Source: CG2-30-40-21 sp043806395 (GTDB lineage Bacteria; UBA9089; CG2-30-40-21). Taken from it: a stretch of 8,520 bases of DNA. The notes beneath the pieces are model-generated. The model did no database searches. It was not told the origin of the DNA and saw nothing but the letters and a program-made list of their open reading frames with translations. Where the stretch lies: NCBI GenBank assembly GCA_043806395.1, contig JAZDHC010000294.1, positions 1 to 8,520 of the forward strand. Reading direction: 5' to 3'. Below are positions 1 to 5,377 of this stretch, piece after piece. A program made the translations under genes and the position numbers. Positions within the stretch are counted from its first letter, which is position 1. Each line of letters begins with the position of its first letter.

Positions 1-16
1 TCCGCCAATTTTTTAC

Positions 17-46
17 TTGACAAAATAATTAATCATATGCTATAAT
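17..46 (+). promoter_or_regulatory. Perfect sigma-70 type promoter
   Basis: TTGACA at 17-22 and TATAAT at 41-46 are both exact consensus, with an 18-bp spacer, so transcription should start near 53 and run rightward. No plus-strand gene follows. The transcript would be antisense to the FtsK fragment, so the promoter may be a leftover of a lost gene. Confidence 0.6.
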
Positions 47-106
47 TCAGAAACTATATACCAATATTCACTTTTCTCTAATAGTGACAGAATATTACAC
101 ACCTAT

Positions 107-519
107 CTAAAATGGGCAGAAAAGCAAATTCCTATCACTAAAGTTTGCCTTGATTATCCCGGTGATAACATCTACAGATGGTCTCTGGGTGGCAACCACA
201 AGGTGAATGCCAACAGCCCTTGCCATTTGAGAGAGCCTGATTAAGGTCTCTTCACACGCCTGGCTTGAGATAGCCATAAGGTCAGAAAGCTCATCTATCA
301 CCACAACGATATATGGCAACTGCTCCTTCTTTCTGAAGCCAGCAATATCTCTGACACCTGCCTCAGAGAAGCTTTTATACCTATCCTCCATCTCCCTGAC
401 AAGCCACTGGAGGGCGATAACCGCTTTCTTTGCCTCCATAATTACGGGTGTGAGGAGGTGTGGAATGCCCGAGAATACTGCCATTTCAACCCTCTTTGGA
501 TCTATGAGCATCAATTTTA
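107..519 (-). pseudogene. ftsK: FtsK/SpoIIIE DNA translocase, motor-domain fragment
   Basis: FtsK is a hexameric membrane-anchored ATPase that pumps chromosomal DNA through the division septum. Only the middle of its motor domain is present. The fragment opens with the family motif LIDPKR and follows with GIPHLLTPV, the Walker B strand YIVVVIDELSDLM, QMARAVGIHLVVATQRPSVD and ITGIIKANF. The N-terminal membrane helices and Walker A lie upstream in real FtsK and are absent: the recognisable sequence starts at about 519, immediately after the vapC stop codon. Downstream it decays after KANF and ends at TAG (107-109), so the rest of the motor and the gamma domain are missing. About 130 of the usual 700-800 residues remain, with no credible start (a TTG at 514 is the only candidate). 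A gamma-domain piece lies 3.2 kb away on the wrong side. The family is certain and loss of function very likely. Confidence 0.85.
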
Positions 520-521
520 CA

Positions 522-911
522 TCATCACCAAACCAACTTTACTGGGTATTCTGAAAATACCGGATCTTTGGTTATAAGAAATAGATTCTCTACATTGGCT
601 TGAGCAATTAATAATCGGTCAAAGGGATCCTTGTGGTAGGCAGGCAAATTCTCTAAAGCTAAAACATGCCTTAATTCAATCGGGAAAATTCTTATATTAT
701 TTGTTTGTTGCTGACTCTCTATCAAATCTTGCAGTGGTATATGAAGTTTAATCTTGCCCAGTTGTAGTTTGATTTACATCTCCCAGACACTTACCACGCT
801 CAATATTAAATTATTCGTGCTGTCCTCACAAAGATTAAGCACTTTTGAGGAAAGCCTTTCCGGTTCACTCGCCCACCATATAAAAACATGCGTATCCAAC
901 AGCAACTTCAC
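522..911 (-). pseudogene. vapC: VapC-like PIN-domain toxin, interrupted by one in-frame stop
   Basis: PIN-domain VapC toxins are Mg-dependent ribonucleases held inactive by a partner antitoxin. The frame starts at GTG (909-911), overlapping the antitoxin stop by 4 nt, and spans 130 codons including its stop, the usual family length. Visible motifs are LLLDTHVFIWW (Asp6), SVWEM (Glu44), KDPFDRLLIAQA and LITKDPVFSEYPV, which cover the conserved acidic residues. Codon 46, directly after SVWEM, is TAA (774-776), where relatives usually have Gln; a single C-to-T change of CAA would explain it. The remaining frame is open to TGA at 522-524. A restart at TTG (725) would lack Asp6 and Glu44, so a product from it should be inactive. 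The alternatives are a recent nonsense mutation or a sequence error. It forms an operon with the antitoxin just upstream and abuts the FtsK fragment. Confidence 0.85.
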
Positions 912-1144
912 ATTGCACCTGTCCAAAATTCATCTGGCAAGGGTTCGTCAAAGTCCTCACCTGCCCCAATCTTACCCTTGTTTAATCCAGCAATGCGAGA
1001 TTGATTAGGCATAGAGATAGAAACTAACCTTACCAGTGGCTTATTGTCTTCAACAATAATCACATCATTACCCTCTAAGGCAAATGATAATAATTCGGGT
1101 AATTTTGACTGGGCATCATGAATATCTATGGTCTTAGTAAGCAT
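908..1144 (-). CDS. Phd/YefM-type antitoxin of a VapC pair
   Basis: This 78-residue protein has the layout of Phd/YefM-family antitoxins. The N-terminal DNA-binding half begins MLTKTIDIHDAQSKLPELL and continues through VIIVEDNKPLVRLVSI. The acidic C-terminal tail (residues ~52-78, with GEDFDEPLPDEFW) is the part expected to bind and block the PIN toxin. The ATG (1142-1144) is preceded by AAGGAGA (1151-1157) with a 6-nt gap. The stop overlaps the toxin GTG start by 4 nt, so the two are translationally coupled. Such antitoxins normally repress their own operon by binding its promoter; no convincing operator was found by eye in 1145-1260. The antitoxin looks intact while the toxin carries a stop, the order of decay expected if the antitoxin must outlive the toxin. 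Confidence 0.88.
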   Translation of the reverse strand: MLTKTIDIHDAQSKLPELLSFALEGNDVIIVEDNKPLVRLVSISMPNQSRIAGLNKGKIGAGEDFDEPLPDEFWTGAM

Positions 1145-1260
1145 CTTTTATCTCCTTGTCATTTATTTATAAATTTATGCTATACCTTTTTCTGTACGAT
1201 AAATGTTAATTAAAATGGTTTCTGTCCCCTACTCTACTATACTATAAAAAAGATGTCCAT

Positions 1261-1524
1261 TTATTGAATTTTTGATATTAATTTTTCGTATTCTTTTCTC
1301 CCTATGCTATTAAGTTGCCCTCCCATGAGAACTCCAAAGGTTACCCGTGCTTTTTTCATTGCAGGATTATACCTTACCATCACCTTAAAAGGCGATGTTT
1401 GATTGGGTAAAATAGGGGTATATTCAATGAACCGTGAACTCCGTAACTTCTGAGCAGCGAGCAGTTAACTCATAACTTTTTTTGCAAGGGCAGATTTATT
1501 CTCGGTATAGATGACTGTGTTCAT
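1261..1524 (-). pseudogene. Unrecognised small gene with one in-frame stop
   Basis: One reading frame runs from ATG (1522-1524) to TAA (1261-1263), 88 codons, and is broken only by TAA at 1465-1467 (codon 20). The first part reads MNTVIYTENKSALAKKVMS. After the stop the frame continues with a protein-like sequence including FIEYTPILPN, FKVMVRYNPAMKKARVTFG and GRKEYEKLISKIQ. It starts 4 nt after the stop of the upstream 179-residue gene, so it looks like the second gene of that operon, without a clear ribosome site of its own. I recognise no family. The piece YTENKS recurs, inverted, at 3117-3133. The alternative reading is a 19-residue peptide followed by unrelated noncoding DNA. Confidence 0.4.
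1493..1509 (-). repeat. 17-bp inverted repeat, copy 1
   Basis: On the minus strand this reads TATACCGAGAATAAATC, identical to the plus strand at 3117-3133. It lies inside the YTENKS codons of the broken small gene. The flank after it is also partly alike (TGCCCTTGCAAAA here, AGGCTTAGCAAAT there), which suggests two diverged copies of one coding segment rather than chance. Confidence 0.5.
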
Positions 1525-1528
1525 TTTT

Positions 1529-2068
1529 TCACCCAAACTTTTTATAGACCAGTATCTTAACTGTTTGTAAATTTTCTTGCTCTATCTTAAATTGAAAACC
1601 TGTTGATTTTAGTGCCTCATTTGAGACATCTACTAAAAGGCTTGTTCCTACTAAGGCTATTACTATTCCTCCAATTCCTTTCAGAGTATTTTTATTCTTG
1701 CTTTTTCCTTCTTTATGGTGGCAATAGGTGTAGTTATAGTAAATGTTCCCTGATGTCCAGTTTTTAGACCAAAGGTAATCTTGAGTATCGTATTTATCAC
1801 ACCCATACCACTTATAATAACTTTGGCTTGTTTTATAATTATACCAGTATTCGCTTAAGATATGGTCCCATTCTTCTGTCCATCTTTCTTGCTTAAATCC
1901 ATCAACTGCCAAAATTACTCCGCTACCTACCAGGGCTATTCCTATCCAAGTATTAGCCGTTTTATTCTTGGTTGAAGAAGATTTCTCATAGGTTCTCAAC
2001 GCCCAACTATCTGTGGCTGTGGCAATTATGGCAATCAACAATATGGTAATCAAAATCTTTTTCTTCAT
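1529..2068 (-). CDS. Hypothetical secreted or membrane protein, Tyr/Trp-rich
   Basis: This protein has 179 residues and no family that I recognise. The N-terminus (MKKK followed by a hydrophobic run, residues 5-18, then Ala-rich ATATDSWA) looks like a signal peptide with a possible cleavage after Ala23. Two further hydrophobic segments at ~41-57 (WIGIALVGSGVILAVDG) and ~131-148 (GIGGIVIALVGTSLLVDV) resemble each other, both being Gly/Val-rich and ending in VD. They may be membrane helices bracketing an extracytoplasmic loop. The loop (~60-118) is rich in Tyr and Trp and holds Cys90 and Cys116, a possible disulfide. GGAGG precedes the ATG with a 10-nt gap. The broken small gene at 1261-1524 follows after 4 nt. 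It is probably a real gene, of unknown function. Confidence 0.65.
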   Translation of the reverse strand: MKKKILITILLIAIIATATDSWALRTYEKSSSTKNKTANTWIGIALVGSGVILAVDGFKQERWTEEWDHILSEYWYNYKTSQSYYKWYGCDKYDTQDYLWSKNWTSGNIYYNYTYCHHKEGKSKNKNTLKGIGGIVIALVGTSLLVDVSNEALKSTGFQFKIEQENLQTVKILVYKKFG

Positions 2069-2160
2069 CTTTTTTCTACCTCCAAATTATCTCAAATTCA
2101 ATCAATACCCCAAATTATTTACCGTCTCCTCCTTTATTTTGTCTGTTAAATGTGTGGAGA

Positions 2161-2253
2161 TTACTTTAAGGGGGTTATTACCCCTATCTCTTTAAATATC
2201 TTAAAGTCTTTATCATTGGCTGTGTATATCTTTCTGACCCCAATTCTTTCATT
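2161..2253 (-). pseudogene. C-terminal remnant of a PIN-domain toxin
   Basis: The minus frame ends in a PIN-like C-terminus: IGVRKIYTANDKDFKIF, then KEIGVITPLK and TAA (2161-2163). The IYTANDKDF stretch matches the last conserved acidic motif and final strand of PIN proteins. A TAG at 2254-2256 closes the frame just upstream. Shifting frame by one base near 2240 gives MKELGVRKIYTA, a more typical PIN reading, so a one-base indel is likely. Nothing further upstream reads as PIN. An N-terminal PIN scrap on the same strand lies at 3357-3443, so the two may be halves of one gene split by about 1.1 kb. Confidence 0.5.
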
Positions 2254-2318
2254 CTAAATAGCTTACCAACTTAACATACAGTTCAGCTCTACTAAAGACA
2301 ACTACGCAAGTAGAATTT

Positions 2319-3095
2319 TTACCACTCAAATTCAAGCACAGGGTTCTTGATAGCTGGGTCGTCTGCTTTGATATACCAGTCTCCACCAACTATTTCATCT
2401 CTGCTTTTCCATTCAGTTAAACCACCCTTCTTTAGGATTTTGACACCCTTAAATTTTAGACCTGTATGTAGGTCTACATATTTATCATTCTTACCAAGAA
2501 TCTGGCCTACATACATCTTGGAGGATCCGTAATACAGTTCTACACTTGTTCGTAGATTATCATATCGAGGATGTATCCATTTTGGTTCTGTTGATTCTGA
2601 AGAAGACGTAACTGATTTTGATGGAGGTTCTATTAAAACATTTGAAGATTCATTAGTTCTTGTTATTACCATTCCTATTACTAAAAACACTATGCCAACC
2701 CAGAACCATTTTTTTATGTTCACTTGCGAAACAACTTCTCGTTTTGTTATTTTTGCTTTGATAGTATCTATTATCCGACCGAGAAGAAGGCTAAAAAGAA
2801 CTAATCCACCTACTCCTCCTATAATACTCCCAGAATCCTCCATTGATTTTTGCATCCCAGCCATAATAAGCACTATTACAACAAACCACAAAAGGCCAGA
2901 TTTATACAGTTTTGGCTTCTCTTTTCTCCTTTCTTTAATTTCTTGCTTAATCCTCTCCCTTGCCTCTATTCTTGCCTTCTCCTCTAAATATATCTTCTTT
3001 TTTTCTTCTGATGTCAGTTCTACCTTTCTAATTTTCTCCATCTCTTCTTCTAAATCATCTTTCCTTGTTGGTTCTTTCCCTACAATAAAGTCCAT
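2319..3095 (-). CDS. Hypothetical three-helix membrane protein with charged N-terminal coiled coil
   Basis: This is a 258-residue membrane protein of unknown family. Residues ~11-62 are almost all Lys, Glu and Arg with heptad-like spacing, a likely cytoplasmic coiled coil. Hydrophobic helices follow at ~67-81 (GLLWFVVIVLIMAGM), ~90-108 and ~130-146 (WFWVGIVFLVIGMVITR). A Ser-rich linker (~149-170) leads to a soluble C-terminal domain (~171-258) ending DDPAIKNPVLEFEW. I prefer ATG at 3093-3095, about 9 nt after the ribosome site AGGGGGTGA; the GTG at 3104 adds three residues but sits too close to that site. The ribosome site overlaps the end of the UbiD-like scrap. The gene lies between two PIN remnants, so it may be cargo that entered a toxin gene, but no insertion ends are visible. 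Confidence 0.7.
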   Translation of the reverse strand: MDFIVGKEPTRKDDLEEEMEKIRKVELTSEEKKKIYLEEKARIEARERIKQEIKERRKEKPKLYKSGLLWFVVIVLIMAGMQKSMEDSGSIIGGVGGLVLFSLLLGRIIDTIKAKITKREVVSQVNIKKWFWVGIVFLVIGMVITRTNESSNVLIEPPSKSVTSSSESTEPKWIHPRYDNLRTSVELYYGSSKMYVGQILGKNDKYVDLHTGLKFKGVKILKKGGLTEWKSRDEIVGGDWYIKADDPAIKNPVLEFEW

Positions 3096-3112
3096 AATTT
3101 GCACTCACCCCC

Positions 3113-3217
3113 TTAATATACCGAGAATAAATCAGGCTTAGCAAATTTACAAAAGTTCATATCCTTATAGACCTCCACAAGCAGTTTTATAAAATCGTGC
3201 AAGTCTCTGTATGCCAT
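3113..3217 (-). pseudogene. Short UbiD-like N-terminal scrap
   Basis: ATG (3215-3217) opens a 34-residue frame whose first 13 residues, MAYRDLHDFIKLL, match the usual opening of UbiD-family decarboxylases (compare MAYRDLREFI). The likeness then stops, and the rest (VEVYKDMNFCKF and on to TAA at 3113-3115) lies opposite the inverted YTENKS copy. UbiD proteins have about 450-500 residues, so this is at most a fragment joined to other DNA. The similarity is short and from memory, so confidence is low. A short leader ORF for the membrane gene is the alternative. Confidence 0.3.
3117..3133 (+). repeat. 17-bp inverted repeat, copy 2
   Basis: The plus strand reads TATACCGAGAATAAATC, the inverse of 1493-1509. 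Read on the plus strand the region gives YTENKSGLANLQKFISL before a TAG, against YTENKSALAKKVMS in copy 1. It therefore appears to be a diverged gene fragment inverted relative to copy 1. Confidence 0.5.
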
Positions 3218-3356
3218 TCTTATTAAATAGGAATAGAGAAATGGGAAGTAAAGAAATGTTAAAGAGGTTCTATGTTCTGGGTTCTATGTTAAGAAACCTG
3301 ATCCCTTTTCGTATTATGAAACTATTCAAAAATGATTCCCATTTCCCATTTATCCC
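3218..3356. other. Intergenic stretch without a recognisable gene
   Basis: No convincing gene is seen. The stretch holds an 11-bp direct repeat GGTTCTATGTT at 3266-3276 and 3280-3290. It is otherwise low-complexity, with ATGGGAAG-type words on the left and their near-complements (CCCATTTCCCATTTATCCC) at 3339-3356. The open plus frame across it has no ribosome site or family likeness. Confidence 0.4.
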
Positions 3357-3443
3357 TTATGAACCTATCCCCTTTTCTCTCCTCATTGAATTAGAGTAAA
3401 CCAAGATATTTGTATCTATGAAAACAGAACTATCTGCCTTCAT
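3357..3443 (-). pseudogene. N-terminal remnant of a PIN-domain toxin (VapC-like)
   Basis: ATG (3441-3443) overlaps the stop of the helix-turn-helix gene upstream, the tight coupling typical of antitoxin-toxin pairs. The peptide starts MKADSSVFIDTNILVYSNS. VFIDTNILVY is the first PIN strand with its catalytic Asp. After about 19 residues the PIN likeness ends and the frame closes at TAA (3357-3359), giving 28 residues where a PIN toxin needs about 130. The toxin is therefore truncated, and position 3380-3390 marks a breakpoint. The C-terminal PIN scrap at 2161-2253 could be its other end. Confidence 0.6.
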
Positions 3444-3714
3444 AAATTTCCCTTCTGCTTAAACCACCAATTATTCCACCCAAATGGTAACTCTTCAAAT
3501 TGAGTCTCTTTCTTTTGCCCTCTCCTTTTTCTCTGGTCTCTTTCCTCCACCCAAATAACCCCAATATATCATCTCCAATGAGCCTATATTTCCTGCCAAT
3601 CTTTGTGGCTGGTATCTCCCCTCGTCTTATCTTTCTCCCTACAGTAACAGGAGAAAGCTTAAGAATCCGAGCTACTTCAGCCGTGGTATAGATTGTTCTT
3701 TCTTGAAGTTCCAT
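3430..3714 (-). CDS. Helix-turn-helix (excisionase/MerR-like) protein, probable antitoxin
   Basis: This 94-residue protein has an HTH_17-type DNA-binding domain at residues 7-52: IYTTAEVARILKLSPVTVGR, then RRGEIPATKIGRKYRL. A basic linker (~57-72) leads to the tail LKSYHLGGIIGG and LSRREIYEGR. That tail resembles C-termini of small HTH or AbrB-like antitoxins placed before PIN toxins (from memory), and the next gene does begin as a PIN protein, overlapping this stop. I choose ATG at 3712-3714, 8 nt after GGAGG (3723-3727); ATG 3717 and GTG 3723 are upstream options. The gene begins 16 nt after the FtsK-gamma ORF stop (3731). The likely role is repressing its own operon and neutralising the toxin. 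With the toxin truncated, it would be an orphan antitoxin. Confidence 0.75.
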   Translation of the reverse strand: MELQERTIYTTAEVARILKLSPVTVGRKIRRGEIPATKIGRKYRLIGDDILGLFGWRKETREKGEGKRKRLNLKSYHLGGIIGGLSRREIYEGR

Positions 3715-3730
3715 CATTATCACCTCCAGT

Positions 3731-4459
3731 TTACCGCTTCAGCTCTTTTATATCAACCAATATCTCTCTTGGCTTTGAGCCATCAGGGGGACCGACTATT
3801 CCCTCTTCTTCCATCTTCTCGAGCATCCTGGCGGCACGATTATAGCCTATCTTCAGTTTCCCTTGAATCATTGAGGTTGAGGCATAGCCTGTTAAACCTA
3901 CAATACTCAATGCCTTCTCATACATCTCATCATCTAACTCTTCTTCCTTCTCTTCAACCCTCTTTTTTATCTGTTCAAATTCAAGTTTCAAATCTCCTGC
4001 TCCAATACTTTTATCTGCAACTGATGTTACAAATGTCCCCCGCTGGCGGGGGGTAGGGGGGTGGAGATTTTCTCTATTTTCAATCCCTTTTATGGTAACC
4101 TCAATGGCTCTTTGTACATTTTCAATATTATTTAATATTTCATCGTCCATAAATCTTATAACCGTGAATCCTGCATTCTCCAATTCGTTTTGTCTTATTG
4201 TATCTTTTTCCATGCTTTCCTCGAAATTATGAGTTATGCCATCTACTTCAATAATGAGTTTAAGCTCTATGCTCATAAAATCTGCTATGTAATTAATAAC
4301 AGGTCGTTGCCTGCGAAAAGTATAACCTTTCATACTGCCAGCTCGTAAAACAAATTTCCACAAACAAGCCTCGGACTTAGTCATATCTTTACGCAAGGCA
4401 TTTGCAAGGGGTCGTAAGTTTTTCTGATAGCCAAAGTTATTGGTATTATCTGCTTTCAT
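3731..4459 (-). CDS. Chimeric ORF: DUF559 endonuclease-like domain joined to FtsK gamma domain
   Basis: One open frame joins two unrelated parts. Residues ~15-126 (counting from the GTG below) are a DUF559 domain, a relative of Vsr/PD-(D/E)XK nucleases: LRKDMTKSEACLWKFV, GYTFRRQRPVINYIADF (Asp62), ELKLIIEVDG (Glu73, Asp75) and His79, all in their usual places. Residues ~134-144 (LHPPTPRQRGT) are a translated inverted repeat. Residues ~156-244 are a charged linker and the FtsK gamma winged helix, whose family motifs ASTSMIQ, IGYNRAARMLEKME and GIVGPPDGSKPRE are visible. In FtsK this domain reads polarised DNA signals (KOPS). No FtsK motor precedes it. The start is ATG 4459 or GTG 4465, both in or beside the right inverted repeat, whose G-rich run may act as ribosome site. 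The most economical reading is a DUF559 cassette inserted into an ftsK gene, with read-through into its last exon-like segment. Confidence 0.8.
   Translation of the reverse strand: MKADNTNNFGYQKNLRPLANALRKDMTKSEACLWKFVLRAGSMKGYTFRRQRPVINYIADFMSIELKLIIEVDGITHNFEESMEKDTIRQNELENAGFTVIRFMDDEILNNIENVQRAIEVTIKGIENRENLHPPTPRQRGTFVTSVADKSIGAGDLKLEFEQIKKRVEEKEEELDDEMYEKALSIVGLTGYASTSMIQGKLKIGYNRAARMLEKMEEEGIVGPPDGSKPREILVDIKELKR
4036..4068 (+). repeat. Left inverted repeat of the DUF559 cassette
   Basis: This 33-bp repeat contains a perfect hairpin, CCCCCGC (4037-4043) against GCGGGGG (4046-4052) with a 2-nt loop. GTAGGGGGGTGGAGAT follows on the inner side. It differs from the right copy at one base. 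Confidence 0.8.
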
Positions 4460-4490
4460 CTCCACCCCCCTACCCTCCGCCAGCGGGGGA
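4458..4490 (-). repeat. Right inverted repeat of the DUF559 cassette
   Basis: This is the inverted copy of 4036-4068, with an A in place of one G that slightly weakens the inner hairpin. Its inner edge overlaps the first codons of the DUF559 ORF. Confidence 0.8.
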
Positions 4491-4800
4491 TATTGCCAAC
4501 AGCTGGATAGTGCAAGGCAACCTCGATCTCTCTGTCCCCGCCACGGAGGACATTAGATAGCAACATATCTCTACTGTTGCGTCAACCCTCAACTGCTTGC
4601 ATCTTGTTCACTTCTTTACTGATACTCGATGTTCAAGTTTTTTTCGACCTGTGCAATTAGAAACAGCGGATATATCTTGATTGCACAGGTCGAAACTTTT
4701 TCCCGAACCATGCCTAATCTTTCAGCATCTTTGATATTTTGTATGGAATTTTCTACAATTAGAGGTGTTTATCTGCATAGACAAGTTTAATTTTAATTAT
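4491..4800 (-). other. Gene-poor stretch with two short open frames
   Basis: No gene is identifiable. Two minus frames look protein-like but lack ribosome sites. One runs from 4768 to TAA at 4616-4618 (50 codons, containing NIKDAERLGMVREKV, first ATG at 4711) and is crossed by the hairpin at 4642-4695. The other runs from 4581 to 4456 (41 codons, ATG at 4566, containing LLSNVLRGGDREIEVALHYP) and enters the right DUF559 repeat. Both may be scraps of older genes. Confidence 0.3.
4642..4695. repeat. Long inverted repeat (16-bp perfect arms)
   Basis: TTTCGACCTGTGCAAT (4642-4657) pairs perfectly with ATTGCACAGGTCGAAA (4680-4695) around a 22-nt loop. Similarity continues outward through AAGTTT if a few extra T bases on the left are bulged. 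It lacks a proper U-run after the stem on either strand, so it is not a standard terminator. Confidence 0.75.
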
Positions 4801-4829
4801 AATATACTACATAAAATCTGATTTGTCAA
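4801..4829 (-). promoter_or_regulatory. Probable sigma-70 promoter reading leftward
   Basis: On the minus strand TTGACA (4824-4829) is followed after 17 bp by TATATT (4801-4806). Transcription would start near 4794 and cross the 4642-4695 hairpin before reaching the DUF559 ORF at 4459, leaving a leader of about 330 nt. It lies just past the TPR gene stop. Confidence 0.5.
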
Positions 4830-4832
4830 GGT

Positions 4833-5375
4833 CTATTTCTGAAATCTTAAGTTCCTATCCATTATCTGTTTTGCTTGAGGATTATTTGGATCAATTTTCA
4901 AAACACATTTACACATTTCCAAGCATCTCTCAATGTCTCCTTTTTGCTCAGAGATTGCTGCTACATTCAGATATGGTGGTATCCATGCAGGATTTAATTC
5001 TATTGCCTTCTGAAATTGAGGCACAGCCTTTTCTATCATTCCTTTATGCAAGTAAGCTGCACCAAGTTGATTACAAGCAAAAGGATTTTTGGGATTAATT
5101 GAGATAGCCTTTTGGCAATCATTAATAGCCTTATCATACATTTGATTTTCAAGATACACCTCAGCACGAGATATATAATAATCAGGATTATTAGGATCTA
5201 TTCTCAATGCCATAGTAATCATATATTCTGCCCTATTGTAAACCTTGTCTTTGCAATAGAAAGCTCCAGAATTACTATACACTTGGAAATATGGGAAATA
5301 TGGGGACACATCCCAGGAAATATGGGGACACATCCCATATTTGGGAAATATGGGGACACATCCCATATTTCCCAT
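4833..5375 (-). CDS. TPR protein, 5' end replaced by transposon-end repeats
   Basis: Residues ~32-180 form about four tetratricopeptide repeats, including YMITMALRIDPNNPDYY, AINDCQKAISINPKN, AVPQFQKAIELNPAW and MCKCVLKIDPNNPQ. These helix-turn-helix scaffolds bind partner proteins; no enzyme domain is seen and the partner is unknown. The first ~28 residues (starting MGNMGCVPIFPKYGMCPHIS) are a translation of three copies of the RAYT end repeat at 5293-5373, so the natural N-terminus is missing. The ATG (5373-5375) is 2 nt past the RAYT stop and has AAGGA about 7 nt upstream, inside the last RAYT codons, so translation coupled to the transposase is plausible. No TPR coding is seen on the far side of the RAYT. 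The gene is therefore 5'-truncated, and may be expressed as a chimera or be dead. Confidence 0.75.
   Translation of the reverse strand: MGNMGCVPIFPKYGMCPHISWDVSPYFPYFQVYSNSGAFYCKDKVYNRAEYMITMALRIDPNNPDYYISRAEVYLENQMYDKAINDCQKAISINPKNPFACNQLGAAYLHKGMIEKAVPQFQKAIELNPAWIPPYLNVAAISEQKGDIERCLEMCKCVLKIDPNNPQAKQIMDRNLRFQK
5293..5373 (+). repeat. RAYT left end: three tandem end repeats
   Basis: Three copies of a 22-23-bp unit (GGAAATATGGGGACACATCC plus CA) lie at 5293-5315, 5316-5337 and 5343-5365. The last extends into a perfect hairpin, GGGAAATATGGG (5343-5354) against CCCATATTTCCC (5362-5373), with loop GACACAT. They sit directly after the RAYT stop and encode the start of the TPR ORF. Confidence 0.85.
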
Positions 5376-5377
5376 TA

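Larger units (their letters stand above)
4036..4490 (-). mobile_element. Putative DUF559 cassette bounded by 33-bp inverted repeats
   Basis: A 455-bp segment carries almost only the DUF559 domain and has ends that are inverted copies of each other, 32 of 33 bases matching (4036-4068 and 4458-4490). The domain's start lies in the right repeat, and the left repeat is translated as LHPPTPRQRGT before the FtsK remnant. No target-site duplication is evident next to the repeats. DUF559 proteins are known, but mobility of such a cassette is my inference. Confidence 0.5.

Noticed and set aside
754..1008. Plus-strand open frame opposite vapC and its antitoxin
   Set aside because: The minus strand encodes clear PIN and Phd motifs here.
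774..1467. Two in-frame TAA codons (774-776, 1465-1467), as if TAA were recoded to an amino acid
   Set aside because: Several intact genes here end normally at TAA (membrane protein, FtsK-gamma ORF, RAYT), so nonsense mutation is the simpler explanation.
2692..3141. Plus-strand frame opposite the membrane protein
   Set aside because: It is Ser/Ile/Phe-rich, as expected for the antisense of a Lys/Glu coiled coil, and has no ribosome site.
107..4465. Anti-phage defence island built from the toxin-antitoxin genes and DUF559
   Set aside because: Both toxins are broken and the FtsK parts are fragments; the pattern fits decay and shuffling better than a working defence locus.
4456..4581. GGDEF-like scrap suggested by LLSNVLRGGDREIEVALHYP
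   Set aside because: The likeness is a few residues, lacks the GGDEF signature and ends in a repeat.
5293..5373. Short tandem repeats as a CRISPR array
   Set aside because: Copies are contiguous or separated by 5 bp, with no spacers; the same unit recurs inverted at the other RAYT end and no cas gene is present.
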